A stretch of DNA of 64,000 nucleotides. It comes from Variovorax sp. OK212. GTDB lineage: Bacteria; Pseudomonadota; Gammaproteobacteria; Burkholderiales; Burkholderiaceae_C. The notes under the pieces are model-generated. The model saw only the letters and a list, made by a program, of their open reading frames with translations, searched no databases and was not told the DNA's origin. The translations under genes were made by a program, and so were the position numbers. The stretch is from NCBI RefSeq assembly GCF_900112425.1, contig NZ_FOLP01000012.1, positions 124,001 through 188,000 on the forward strand. The letters run 5' to 3'. Positions 1 through 8,376 of this stretch are shown here, piece after piece; position 1 is the first letter of the stretch, and every line of letters starts with the position of its first letter.

Positions 1-162
1 ACGCGTGACAAGCTGGCATTGGCGGTCGAGATCGCCGCCATCCCGGAGCAGATACGTGGCTACGGGCATGTGAAGGCTCGGCACCTAGCGCTGGCGCGCA
101 CTCAGTGGGACTCACTTCGAGGGCAATGGCGGGACGATGGCGCAAAGCGCCGCGTCGCTTGA
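1..162 (+). CDS. Indolepyruvate:ferredoxin oxidoreductase, C-terminal tail (partial)
   Basis: Open from the window edge, this 53-residue tail ends at TGA 160-162. It contains the run EIAAIPEQIRGYGHVK followed by a basic helix and a QW pair. That matches the extreme C-terminus of the large fused indolepyruvate:ferredoxin oxidoreductases, which oxidise arylpyruvates or branched 2-oxoacids to acyl-CoA using thiamine diphosphate and Fe-S clusters. Only the tail is visible, so it cannot be said whether the gene is intact upstream. A second, separate copy of the same tail lies on the minus strand at 17972-18120. The next gene starts 12 bases downstream in the same direction, suggesting co-transcription. 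Confidence 0.75.
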   Translation, partial: TRDKLALAVEIAAIPEQIRGYGHVKARHLALARTQWDSLRGQWRDDGAKRRVA

Positions 163-173
163 AGGCAGAACTC

Positions 174-1025
174 ATGACCGATGTACAGTGTGTCGGTGTG
201 GTGGGTGCGGGCACCATGGGTAGCGGCATTGCGCAGGTGTGTGCAGCCGCCGGACTGGACGTGGTGCTGTTGGACGTGTCCGAAGCGGCGCTAGAACGAG
301 GGGTTGCCGCCATTGCCGCCAGCTTGGATAAGCGCGTGCAAAAGGGTGCGCTGAGCGCCCAAGAGAAGCAGGCGACTTTGCAGCGTTTGCAGACAACGAT
401 TCGCTACGAAGACCTGGCGCGGGTGCAGATAGCGATCGAGACTGCAACGGAACAACCCCAGCTCAAGTTCGAACTGCTGCGCCGCATGGAGAGCGCATTG
501 CCGTCCCATGCATTGATCGGTTCCAACACCTCATCCATTTCCATCACGCAACTGGCGGCAGCATTGCGTGAGCCCTCTCACTTGGTGGGGCTGCACTTCT
601 TCAACCCGGTGCCGGCGATGGCATTGGTGGAAGTCATCCGCGGCCTCCAGACGAGCGAAGATGCGTACGATCGGGCAATGGTCTTTGCCAGGGCGCTCGG
701 CAAGACGCCCATACCCGTGGCCAACCGCCCCGGCTTCGTGGTCAACCGCATCTTGATTCCCATGGTCAACGAGGCCATCTTTGCGGTGCAGGAGCGGCTA
801 GGCAGCGTTGACGACATCGACACTGCGATGCAGATCGGCGGTGGCCACCCCATTGGGCCGTTGCGACTAGCCGACGTAGTGGGCCTGGATGTGGTGCTGG
901 CGGTGATGGAGGTGCTGCAGGGCAGCTTTGGCGACAACAAATACCGTCCTGCGTTTCTACTGCGGGAGATGGTTCAGGCCGGTCTTCTCGGCCGAAAAAC
1001 TGGTCAAGGTTTCTACAAGTATTGA
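174..1025 (+). CDS. 3-hydroxybutyryl-CoA / 3-hydroxyacyl-CoA dehydrogenase
   Basis: A 283-residue NAD-dependent L-3-hydroxyacyl-CoA dehydrogenase, which is the normal length of the short single-function (Hbd/PaaH-type) enzymes. The Rossmann motif GAGTMGSG is at residues 11-18. NTSSIS and the substrate-pocket HFFNPVPAM motif follow, then the C-terminal helical domain with NRI and GPL signatures. An upstream extension to 105 exists, but the ATG at 174 places the Rossmann strand at the usual distance from the N-terminus and follows a purine-rich AAGGCAG. The enzyme oxidises 3-hydroxyacyl-CoA to 3-ketoacyl-CoA in beta-oxidation or in phenylacetate-type degradation. It probably shares a transcript with the oxidoreductase tail upstream. 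Confidence 0.88.
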   Translation: MTDVQCVGVVGAGTMGSGIAQVCAAAGLDVVLLDVSEAALERGVAAIAASLDKRVQKGALSAQEKQATLQRLQTTIRYEDLARVQIAIETATEQPQLKFELLRRMESALPSHALIGSNTSSISITQLAAALREPSHLVGLHFFNPVPAMALVEVIRGLQTSEDAYDRAMVFARALGKTPIPVANRPGFVVNRILIPMVNEAIFAVQERLGSVDDIDTAMQIGGGHPIGPLRLADVVGLDVVLAVMEVLQGSFGDNKYRPAFLLREMVQAGLLGRKTGQGFYKY

Positions 1026-1329
1026 CCAATTTTGATGGGTTGCGGTGCCACCAATCTATCGATGACGGCGGTTCCGTTCTGGCCATGCAGAGAGCCATCC
1101 CAGCCCCCTGAATTCGTTCTACGCGTTAACCCTACGGGGGCAAGAAGTGCTGTTCTTGGCGAATACACAACTGGCTTGACGGAACACACCGCGCGTCTGT
1201 GAGGACACCTGAAACAGCGATGCGCCGCTCCAACTACGCAAAAAGCGTTGGCATGTGGCTTGCGTAATAAGACAGCACGGGCCCTTCTTTTTTTCCGAAG
1301 GGCAACGATCTAACTGTAGGAGACAGCGA
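1026..1329. other. Intergenic region with hairpin leader
   Basis: This 304-base gap separates the dehydrogenase from the TRAP operon. The only structure I see is an inverted repeat, GCCCTTC at 1281-1287 and GAAGGGC at 1297-1303, around a T-rich loop. It lies about 26 bases before the TRAP start and could be a leader hairpin or a weak terminator of the upstream unit. No convincing gene is present. A good ribosome-binding site (AGGAGA) sits just before 1330. Confidence 0.4.
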
Positions 1330-1911
1330 ATGAAAACAAGGGGAGACGCCCTTACGGAAGTACTTGAAGAGGTCATGGGCTGGACGTTGGCAGTGATGCT
1401 GCTTCTTGTTTTTGGCAACGTGGTGCTTCGATACGGATTCAACTCCGGCATCCCGATCTCTGAGGAGCTGGCTCGCTACCTGTTTGTGGGCATGACGTTC
1501 ATGGGCGCTGTGGTTGGCCTTCACAGACGACAGCATCTTGGTCTGGACATGCTCGTTCAGCGCCTGCCGTCTTGGGGGCGAAGGCTCGCAGCGATAGCTG
1601 GACACTTGGTGATGCTGCTTTGCTGCGCTGTGCTGTTCTGGGGAAGTCTTGAGCAGATGAAGGTCAACCAAGGCAACCGCTCCCCGGCAATGGACATGCC
1701 GCTGTCCATCATCTATGGCGGCGCAGCTTTCGCTGGTCTGGTCATGACGTTGATTCTGCTGATCTCCTTGTTTCGTCTTCTAACGGGTAGGGCAACAGCC
1801 GACGATCTCAAGATGAGTACCGATGACGCAGAACAGGCAATGCACGAAGTAGAGCTCGTCACCCTGTCAATCAATGCAGGCGAAATGAAGGTCGCGGGGG
1901 CTCGGAAATGA
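1330..1911 (+). CDS. TRAP transporter small permease subunit (DctQ-like)
   Basis: A 193-residue integral membrane protein with four hydrophobic segments and the DctQ-family pattern: NVVLRYGFNSGIPISEELARY in the first loop and a later GLHRRQHLGLDM. It is the small membrane component of a tripartite ATP-independent periplasmic transporter, which uses an ion gradient to import organic acids. The ATG at 1330 is chosen because AGGAGA lies directly upstream; the open frame extends further 5' without family similarity. The stop overlaps the start of the large subunit by four bases (ATGA), so the two are translationally coupled. Substrate is not readable from sequence; neighbouring acyl-CoA genes suggest a carboxylate. 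Confidence 0.88.
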   Translation: MKTRGDALTEVLEEVMGWTLAVMLLLVFGNVVLRYGFNSGIPISEELARYLFVGMTFMGAVVGLHRRQHLGLDMLVQRLPSWGRRLAAIAGHLVMLLCCAVLFWGSLEQMKVNQGNRSPAMDMPLSIIYGGAAFAGLVMTLILLISLFRLLTGRATADDLKMSTDDAEQAMHEVELVTLSINAGEMKVAGARK

Positions 1912-3188
1912 CAGTCGCAATTTTCCTGGGCTCCCTGTGCGGGGCCATGTTCCTGGGCGTTCCAGTTGCCTTCGCACTGCTGTTCTGCGGCTTGGCGCTG
2001 ATGTGGCACCTCGACATGATGGATGCACAGATCGTTGCGCAGAACCTCATCGGCGGTGCGGACAGCTTCTCTCTTCTGGCTGTTCCATTCTTCATTCTGG
2101 CCGGCGAGCTGATGAACGCCGGCGGTCTCAGTCGCCGCATCATCGATGTCGGGATCGCTTTCTTTGGCCATTTCCGAGGGGGGCTTGGCTACGTAGCGGT
2201 GGCAGCCGCCATTCTGATGGCCAGTTTGTCGGGGTCTGCTATTGCCGACACAGCGGCACTCTCGGCAGTTCTGCTGCCCATGATGCGGCAAGCGGGCTAT
2301 CCCCCAGCGCGCAGCTGCGGTCTCATCGCTGCTGGAGGCATCATTGCTCCAGTGATTCCGCCAAGCATTGGCTTCATCCTGTTTGGAGTGGCCAGCGGTG
2401 TCTCCATTACCAAGCTGTTCCTGGCAGGTGTCGTCCCTGGCCTCTTGATGGGGGTGAGCTTGATCGTGGTTTGGTGGATCATTGCCCGTCGTTCAACACT
2501 GCCTGTTAGTGAGCGTGTGAGCGGCACCGACCGGATTCGTGCGATAGGCCGAGCCTTCTGGGCGATTCCCCTGCCGCTGATCATCATCTTCGGTCTGAAA
2601 TTCGGTGTCTTTACGCCCACGGAAGCTGCGGTCGTTGCCGCAATGTACGCATGGTTCGTTGGAGCCGTGGTCTACCGAACGGTGACGTTCAAAGTATTGC
2701 GGCAGTGCCTTGTGGGGGCTGCCCGCATGTCAGCGATCGTGATGTTCCTCATCGCCGCTGCCTCTGTCTCAGCTTGGCTGATAACGATTGCGGAACTGCC
2801 AGAAATTCTTGCCGGATGGGTTCAACCGTTCGTGGACCGCCCCATTCTGCTGATGGCCATTCTGATGTTCATCGTGTTCGTGGTGGGAACTGCTCTGGAT
2901 CTGGTGCCAAGCATCTTGATCCTGACGCCGATTCTCATGCCCATCGTGAAAGAGGCTGGTATCGACCCCGTGTACTTCGGTGTTTTGTTCATCATGAACA
3001 ACGCCATTGGTCTCATCACGCCCCCTGTGGGCCCTGTACTCAACGTTGCGGCCGGAGTCGGCCGAGTCAGCATGGACGACGTTATCAAGGGCGTATGGCC
3101 ATTCATGGTCGCGCAACTCATCGTTCTGGTGCTTTTGATTGTTTTCCCCTCAATAGTCATCAACTCTATGAACTTCCTGACGCGATGA
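1908..3188 (+). CDS. TRAP transporter large permease subunit (DctM-like)
   Basis: A 426-residue membrane protein, the usual DctM length. It has about twelve hydrophobic segments and the signatures PFFILAGELMN, SGSAIADTAA and PVIPPSIGFILFG that line the transport pathway, plus the repeated second-half motif GLITPPVGPVLNVAAGV. It forms the ion-coupled channel with the small subunit. It overlaps dctQ by ATGA and is followed 28 bases later by the periplasmic receptor, making a complete Q-M-P operon. Confidence 0.93.
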   Translation: MTVAIFLGSLCGAMFLGVPVAFALLFCGLALMWHLDMMDAQIVAQNLIGGADSFSLLAVPFFILAGELMNAGGLSRRIIDVGIAFFGHFRGGLGYVAVAAAILMASLSGSAIADTAALSAVLLPMMRQAGYPPARSCGLIAAGGIIAPVIPPSIGFILFGVASGVSITKLFLAGVVPGLLMGVSLIVVWWIIARRSTLPVSERVSGTDRIRAIGRAFWAIPLPLIIIFGLKFGVFTPTEAAVVAAMYAWFVGAVVYRTVTFKVLRQCLVGAARMSAIVMFLIAAASVSAWLITIAELPEILAGWVQPFVDRPILLMAILMFIVFVVGTALDLVPSILILTPILMPIVKEAGIDPVYFGVLFIMNNAIGLITPPVGPVLNVAAGVGRVSMDDVIKGVWPFMVAQLIVLVLLIVFPSIVINSMNFLTR

Positions 3189-3216
3189 CTTGTTTTTCAA
3201 CCACAAAGGAGACCTC

Positions 3217-4227
3217 GTGAAAACTATTCTCACCACGCTTGCTTGTTCCATTTCCCTCGCTTTGAGCTGCGCAACAACTGCTCACGCGCAAGAGTACAAA
3301 GAACGTACCATTCGGTTCGGCCACTTAGTCAACAAGGACCATCCCATCAGCGCGGGTGTGCGGAAATTCGCGGAATTGGTGGAGAAGGGCAGCGGTGGGA
3401 AGATCAAAGTGAAGGAGTTTCCTTCGGCCCAGCTTGGCGCTGAGCAGCAGCAACAAGCGGCACTGCAAGGGGGCACGCAGGATATGACGGTCGGTGCGAC
3501 CAGCGCTGCCGTAGGCGTCGTGAAGGAGTTGGGTCTGCTGGACTTCCCGTTCCTGTTTGCGACCGAGCAGCAAGCTGACCAACTGATGGATGGTCCGGTC
3601 GGTCGAAAACTCCTGGACCGATTTGAATCCAAGGGCACCATCGGCTTGGTCTACTGGGACAACCTGTTCCGAAACGTCACCAATAGCCGTCATCCCGTCA
3701 AGACGGTGGCTGACTTGGCCGGTCTGAAGATTCGTGTTCAACAGAGTCCCATCTACTTGGGTGTCTTCAAGGAGCTTGGTACCAACCCCGTTCCGATGTC
3801 CTTTGCTGAGTTGTTCACCGCGTTGGAAACACGCACTGTTGACGCCCAAGAGACGCCGTACCCTCTGATCTACTCCAACCGCTTCTATGAGGTGCAGAAG
3901 TATCTGGCGGTGACCCGCCACTCTTACAGCGCATTGGTGGTGCAGTTCAGCAAGAAGGTGTGGGATGGCATGTCTCCTGTCGAGCAAAAGCTCATTCGCG
4001 AAAGCATGACTGCCGCTCGCGACTATCAGCGAGTCGTGAGTCGTGAAGAAGACGTGAAGTCGTTCGCCGGCCTCAAGGCGAAGGGTATGGAGGTGACCAC
4101 CTTCAGTGAAGCCGAGCGGGAAAAGATGAAGGCAACTGCAAAGCCGGCTGTCGACCGCCTTCTGGGCGAATACGATCCTGCCCTTGTGAAGGAGTTCATG
4201 GCTGAGGTTGCGCGGGTCACCCGCTAA
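3217..4227 (+). CDS. TRAP transporter periplasmic solute-binding protein (DctP-like)
   Basis: A 336-residue exported receptor. The GTG at 3217 is preceded by AAAGGAG; the frame can be extended to a TTG at 3190, but the GTG gives a clean signal peptide (two lysine-threonine residues, hydrophobic core, AHA cleavage region near residue 25). The mature part has DctP features: FGHLVNKDHPI near the start, the QLGAEQQQ strand, GLKIRVQQSP with the carboxylate-binding arginine, and the DAQETPYPLI segment. It captures the substrate for the TRAP permease immediately upstream. The DctP family binds mainly organic acids; the ligand here is unknown. Confidence 0.92.
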   Translation: MKTILTTLACSISLALSCATTAHAQEYKERTIRFGHLVNKDHPISAGVRKFAELVEKGSGGKIKVKEFPSAQLGAEQQQQAALQGGTQDMTVGATSAAVGVVKELGLLDFPFLFATEQQADQLMDGPVGRKLLDRFESKGTIGLVYWDNLFRNVTNSRHPVKTVADLAGLKIRVQQSPIYLGVFKELGTNPVPMSFAELFTALETRTVDAQETPYPLIYSNRFYEVQKYLAVTRHSYSALVVQFSKKVWDGMSPVEQKLIRESMTAARDYQRVVSREEDVKSFAGLKAKGMEVTTFSEAEREKMKATAKPAVDRLLGEYDPALVKEFMAEVARVTR

Positions 4228-4233
4228 CTTGTC

Positions 4234-4266
4234 GACCAGGGGAAGTTCTTCAAACCTCCCTTGGTC
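4234..4266 (+). terminator. Possible hairpin terminator after TRAP operon
   Basis: GACCAGGGGA pairs with TCCCTTGGTC across a 13-base loop a few bases after the receptor stop codon. There is one G-T wobble and no T run, so it is at best a weak or Rho-assisted terminator. Confidence 0.35.
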
Positions 4267-4456
4267 TGCAAATCAGTTCACGTTGACGCAGCAGCATGCC
4301 GAGCAGTAGTCGAAGAAGGCCTATGCCGGTCGAGGTCGAGTGCACATGGGCAGGCGTGCCATCACATCACCTCAGAACGGGAAACGCATCAATAACCAGC
4401 TGCGACGGAGCGAGCATTCAAACGACGCGGCCTCTGCATGAATCCTTGAACTCGTT

Positions 4457-4940
4457 CTAATAGGACTTTTGAGTCTCGATAGACGCGGTGGTTGCCCATT
4501 GTGGCTTTTCTGTCAGGCTCTCGTCTGCGTACTCGCGCTGTCCAATTCCAAGAAGGTCAAACTTCCGATACAAGGTCGACCGAGCAATGCGGCTCCCTAG
4601 CCGGAGCATCGGAGACCCCAACAACCTCACCTCCTTGCGACAGAACCTCGGGAGGGAGGTGGTCTGCGACGACAACCCCATCATCTGCACAGAGCAATGC
4701 AGCTTCCATCACGTTGCGAATCTCTCGGGCATTGCCAGGCCAAGAGTACGCGGCGAGCGCTGAAGACGCAGAACTGTCAACAATGGTCTTGGGCAACTTG
4801 TGCTTGCGCTCAAGCTCGGCACGGAAGTGATTGACCAGAATCGGAACGTCGGCGGCGCGCGCTCGTATTGGTTTGATGCTGCGTTGGACAATCTTCAGAC
4901 GATAGTAGAGGTCTTGGCGAAACTTCCCTTGGGCGACCAT
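4457..4940 (-). pseudogene. Sigma-54-dependent transcriptional regulator, broken C-terminal remnant
   Basis: The minus strand carries the end of an NtrC-type AAA+ activator. GKFRQDLYYRL, WPGNAREIRNV and HLPPEV are the arginine-finger, sensor-2 and post-AAA motifs. The frame then runs out, and the C-terminal Fis-type helix-turn-helix (RIARSTLYRKFDLLGI) continues in another frame (stop at 4457), with part of the helix-turn-helix missing. The N-terminal sensor, Walker A and GAFTGA loop are absent because sequence upstream of about 4940 is replaced by an IS110 transposase running the other way. The gene is therefore dead by both a truncation and an internal frameshift or deletion. Such regulators often control acyl-CoA or TRAP genes, but that link is inference. 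Confidence 0.8.
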
Positions 4941-5973
4941 CCTCGGCGTCGATACGCATCTGGACGTTCATGTTGGTGTCGTCATCGATGCTGTAGGACG
5001 CGTGAAGGGCACGCTCTCGATTGAGACGAATCCCAGCGGCTATGAGAAGCTGCTGATCTGGGCCCGGAGCTTCGGCAGGCTGGATCGTGCCGGCATCGAA
5101 GGGACGGGCTCCTACGGTGCTGGTCTGACACGCTTCCTCGAAGAAAAAGGGATTGCGATCATCGAGGTCAATCGGCCGAATCGTTCCCGTCGACGTCTAC
5201 GACGAAAAAGTGACCCGACCGATGCCGAGAGCGCGGCGCGATCCGTGCTGGCCAACGATGCAACCAGTGTCCCGAAGGCTCGCAACGGAACGGCTGAAGC
5301 CCTGCGTACACTGAGCGTTGCGCGCCGCAGCGCCGTCAAAGCCAAGACACAGGCGGTGAATCAACTGCGCGCCCTGCTGGTCAGCGCGCCGTCGTCCCTG
5401 CGAGATCTGGTGTTGAAGGTCAAGACAGAACACTGTGTCGCTGCCTGCGCAGCGCTGCCAGAGGACGACGAGAAGAACGCTGTCATGGCCAGCTTGAAGA
5501 CGACGCTCAGGCTCCTGGCGAGGCGCTGGAACGCGCTGCATGAAGAGTTGCGCGAGCTTGATAAGCAGCTTGCTCGTTTGACGAAGCTGGCAGCGCCACG
5601 CATTCTCAGCCGCTTCGGCGTCGGGCCGCAGACCGCGGCGACGCTGCTCACCGCGGCCGGTGACAATCCCGGCCGGTTGCGTAACGAGGCCACTCTCGCA
5701 GCCCTGTGTGGCGTCAGTCCTATCGAGGCCTCATCTGGAAAGACGAGCCGTCACCGGCTCAATCGCGGTGGGCAAAGACAGGCCAACAACGCCCTGTGGA
5801 CTATCGCGATGGTCCGAATGCGAAGCGATGCGCGTACCCTCCAATACGTCGCCCGGCGCACTGGCGAGGGCCTGTCCAGAAAGGAGATTCACCGCTGCCT
5901 GAAGCGCTACATCGTGCGCGAGCTATACCCGTTGATCTTGGCCGACCTGGCCGACTCTGCCGCCATTGCTTGA
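4939..5973 (+). mobile_element. IS110-family transposase, 5' end apparently missing
   Basis: The frame from about 4939 reads GVDTHLDVHVGVVIDA, the first DEDD aspartate strand of IS110-type RuvC-like transposases. It continues with GIEGTGSYG (catalytic Glu) and KSDPTDAESAAR. The C-terminal Tnp_IS116/110/902 domain follows, with the serine nucleophile region SPIEASSGKTSRHRL. The open frame starts at 4909 after a stop, but contains no ATG or GTG before the first catalytic residue. An ATG-initiated or GTG-initiated protein would begin near 4999 and lack the first Asp. The element's left end therefore seems to have been lost where it abuts the regulator remnant. IS110 elements leave little terminal repeat, so exact ends cannot be drawn. 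Confidence 0.85.
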
Positions 5974-5985
5974 CATAGGAGCGTC

Positions 5986-6192
5986 AACGCTCCCACCGAG
6001 AGCCTGTGGGGACGGCTGAAGACGGCCTGCGTGCACGGTCAGCGATTTGCCACGCGCCAGCAGGCAAGACACGCGATCATGGACTGGATCGCCTTCTACA
6101 ACCACTCGCGGCTACATTCGGCGCTGGGCTACCTCAGCCCAATGCAGTTCGAACAACGCTGGTTGGCGGCGCAGCGCAAATCTGCCGCTTGA
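5986..6192 (+). pseudogene. IS3-family transposase OrfB, C-terminal fragment
   Basis: A 68-residue open stretch ending at TGA 6190-6192 reads NAPTESLWGRLKTACVHG, then AIMDWIAFYNHSRLHSALGY and SPMQFEQRW. This is the conserved end of the rve integrase domain of IS3-family OrfB proteins. No start codon or catalytic first half is present. It sits directly against the 3' end of the IS110 gene, so one element was probably inserted into or recombined with the other. It is a remnant without transposition function. Confidence 0.85.
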
Positions 6193-6270
6193 GGACCGGG
6201 CTACGCACTCCGGTTTTCAGGGGCAACCTCACTCCTCAGGAAAGGGCAACGGGCTAAAGATGCTGCAACT

Positions 6271-7434
6271 TCAGACTGGCACGTTCTTGCGCCCAGCGCG
6301 GGTGCGAGCAATCACGGTCTTCATGATCTGCGCAGTGCCATCGCCGATCTGGTAGCCAAGAACATCACGCAGCCGCTGCTCCATGGGTCCACGGTCGTAC
6401 CCGCCATGACCGAAAGACAGCAAGCACTGATGAATGACGTCGTAGGCAAGCTTTGGGCCCCACCACTTGGCCATTCCCGCCTCTGCGCTGTGAGGCAAGC
6501 CCTTGTCCTTGAGCCACAAGCCCTGCAGGCAGAGCAGCCGCGCCCCCTCCACTTCAGTATCGAACTGCGCCAGCGGATGGGTCACCCCTTGGAACGCCGA
6601 CAATGGTTGGCCGAAGGCTTGGCGCTGGGTGATGTAAGCCCAGGTTTCGTCCAGTGCCGCGCGTGCGACCGCCAAGCACTTCAGGCCGATCAGTGAACGT
6701 GAGTAGTCGAAGCCCTGCATCACCTGCACGAATCCCTTGTTCTCGTCTCCAAGGCGATGGTTCAGCGGAATTTGCACGTTCTCGAAGAAGATCGAGCCTC
6801 GACCGATGGCTCGCTGACCGTGGCACTCAAAGCGGTTCGTCGTCAGGCCCGGCGTGTCCATCGGTACCAGTAGCGCGGTAACGCCATGCGCACCCGACTC
6901 CGGCGTGCCCGTTCGACCAAATACCACCGCAATGTCGGCCTGGTCAGCCGCTGAAATCGACGTCTTCTCGCCGTTAACCACATATTGGTCACCTTGGCGC
7001 TCGATGCGCAGGCGCAGGTTCGCCGCATCTGAGCCCCCACGCGGTTCGGTCAGTGCAATTGAACACAGTGCCTCGCCGGCGATGATCTTCCTTATCCAGG
7101 GACCCACGACCTCCGGATCGCCGTGCTCTGCAAGGATCTGCCCGTTCAACGACGCCAGCAGATTGATATAGGCGAGGTTCAGATCGACGCGCGAGATCTC
7201 CTCGTGGATCACACCGGCAGCGAGGCACCCCAGACCGAGCCCGCCAAAGGCTTCGGGAAGTTCTGGACCGATAAAACCGAGCTCTCCCATTTCGCGCATC
7301 AGATCTCGGTCGAGGACACGGGTTTGGTCACGCTCGAGAAAGCCCGGCTTCACACGATCCTCTGCAAATCGCCGCACGGTATCGGCCAGCGCCTTCAAGT
7401 CGTCATCGATGTAAGGATTGGGATTCGTGTTCAT
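6271..7434 (-). CDS. Acyl-CoA dehydrogenase (cyclohexanecarboxyl-CoA dehydrogenase-like)
   Basis: A 387-residue FAD acyl-CoA dehydrogenase of full length. It has an N-terminal helical domain, the ALTEPRGGSDAANLR beta-domain motif that contacts FAD and the thioester, and a C-terminal helical domain with GHGGYDRG and QIGDGTAQIMKTVIAR. The family's catalytic-base motif Y-E-G-T reads G-D-G-T, an Asp in place of Glu, as seen in a subset including alicyclic acyl-CoA dehydrogenases. It would introduce the alpha-beta double bond into the substrate of the BadK/BadH/BadI-like set encoded upstream on the same strand. The thioesterase remnant overlaps its start by 32 bases. The substrate assignment comes from context. 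Confidence 0.85.
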   Translation of the reverse strand: MNTNPNPYIDDDLKALADTVRRFAEDRVKPGFLERDQTRVLDRDLMREMGELGFIGPELPEAFGGLGLGCLAAGVIHEEISRVDLNLAYINLLASLNGQILAEHGDPEVVGPWIRKIIAGEALCSIALTEPRGGSDAANLRLRIERQGDQYVVNGEKTSISAADQADIAVVFGRTGTPESGAHGVTALLVPMDTPGLTTNRFECHGQRAIGRGSIFFENVQIPLNHRLGDENKGFVQVMQGFDYSRSLIGLKCLAVARAALDETWAYITQRQAFGQPLSAFQGVTHPLAQFDTEVEGARLLCLQGLWLKDKGLPHSAEAGMAKWWGPKLAYDVIHQCLLSFGHGGYDRGPMEQRLRDVLGYQIGDGTAQIMKTVIARTRAGRKNVPV

Positions 7435-7783
7435 GGTTCAGGCCGCTTGTGTCGGCGACATTGGTGGTTTTGAAAGGGGTGTGTGACTGGCACGCCAAGC
7501 CAGTCACGAGGTTCGGGAATACGGAAATGACGGCGCTTCGGATGTCGTCTGGAACGGCTACCGCGCGTCGTCGCTCCAAGTTGAGCAGCACACACTTGTA
7601 GTCGACCTCCATGGCCACATCGTCCCCGGGACCGGTGCGCAGTTGGTGGTGAAAGACCACTAACTTATCGTCCATTCGGGTGATGGTGGAGTCCAATGCG
7701 ATGACATCACCAACATGCAGTTCTCGACGAAAGTCAGCCGGTACAGCAATGCCGCGTCGGGTCGCGTTGTCAACGTGACGCAC
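7403..7783 (-). pseudogene. Acyl-CoA thioesterase (hotdog fold), N-terminally truncated
   Basis: About 100 residues match the second half of 4-hydroxybenzoyl-CoA-thioesterase-type hotdog proteins: RRELHVGDVIAL, the DDKLVVFHHQL strand and MEVDYKCVLLNLERRRAVAVPDDIR. The start of the fold, with the active-site aspartate and the long helix, is missing. Upstream of about 7790 the sequence no longer resembles the family. The 3' end runs 32 bases into the acyl-CoA dehydrogenase start. I read it as a remnant left by a deletion between here and the livG remnant; a short functional protein from the GTG near 7783 is unlikely. Confidence 0.65.
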
Positions 7784-7894
7784 TCGTCTGCAGGCCTTGC
7801 TGACACAGGAACAAGTGCACGAGGCGCTGCCGAAGGTCCACCGACGCCACCATCGGCTCGGCAGAGATAGGTGGATTTCACCGTACAGAGTGGG

Positions 7895-8359
7895 CGACCA
7901 CTAGTCCGTAGGGCAACTCAACCGCCTTGACCGCACCGAGCGATGCAAGGCCAACAGCTTCAAGCAGCTCCTTCGCGCGCTTGTCCAGAACGTTCAGCGA
8001 GCGCTCGTGTCGCCAAAATTCGAATGATGCACCCTGCTTGCGCTGGAGTGCCACCCGGACGTTCTGCAGCACGGTCAGGTGCGGGAAGGTGGCAGAAATC
8101 TGGAACGAACGACCCCTCGACGGGCCGCCTTGTCAGGCGTCTCATGCGTGATGTCCTCACCGCGATAGAGGATCTTTCCCTCCGTCGGAGTCAGAAACTT
8201 GGTCAGCAGATTGAAGACGGTTGTCTTGCCCCCGCCATTCGGTCCGATCAGAGCGTGGATGGATCCCCGCTTGACGCGCAAATTGACCTTGTTCACAGCC
8301 GTGAAGCCGTTGAACGACTTGGTCAGATCGACCGTTTCGAGAAGGGTGTCAGGTACCAC
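7895..8359 (-). pseudogene. Branched-chain amino-acid-type ABC transporter ATP-binding protein (LivG-like), broken
   Basis: The first 85 codons read as an intact LivG start: LLETVDLTKSFNGFTAVN and the Walker A GPNGGGKTT, through the RGEDITHETPDKAARRG region. Near 8110 the frame shifts; the expected FQISATFPHLTVLQNVRVAL continues in another frame (8072 downwards). It stops matching after the AVELPYG motif, before the ABC signature and Walker B. It is thus frameshifted and truncated. LivFGHMK-type transporters often import aromatic or alicyclic acids for catabolic clusters like this one, so a transporter was probably once part of the operon. Confidence 0.82.
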
Positions 8360-8376
8360 GGGTTGCCTCTATCGAT

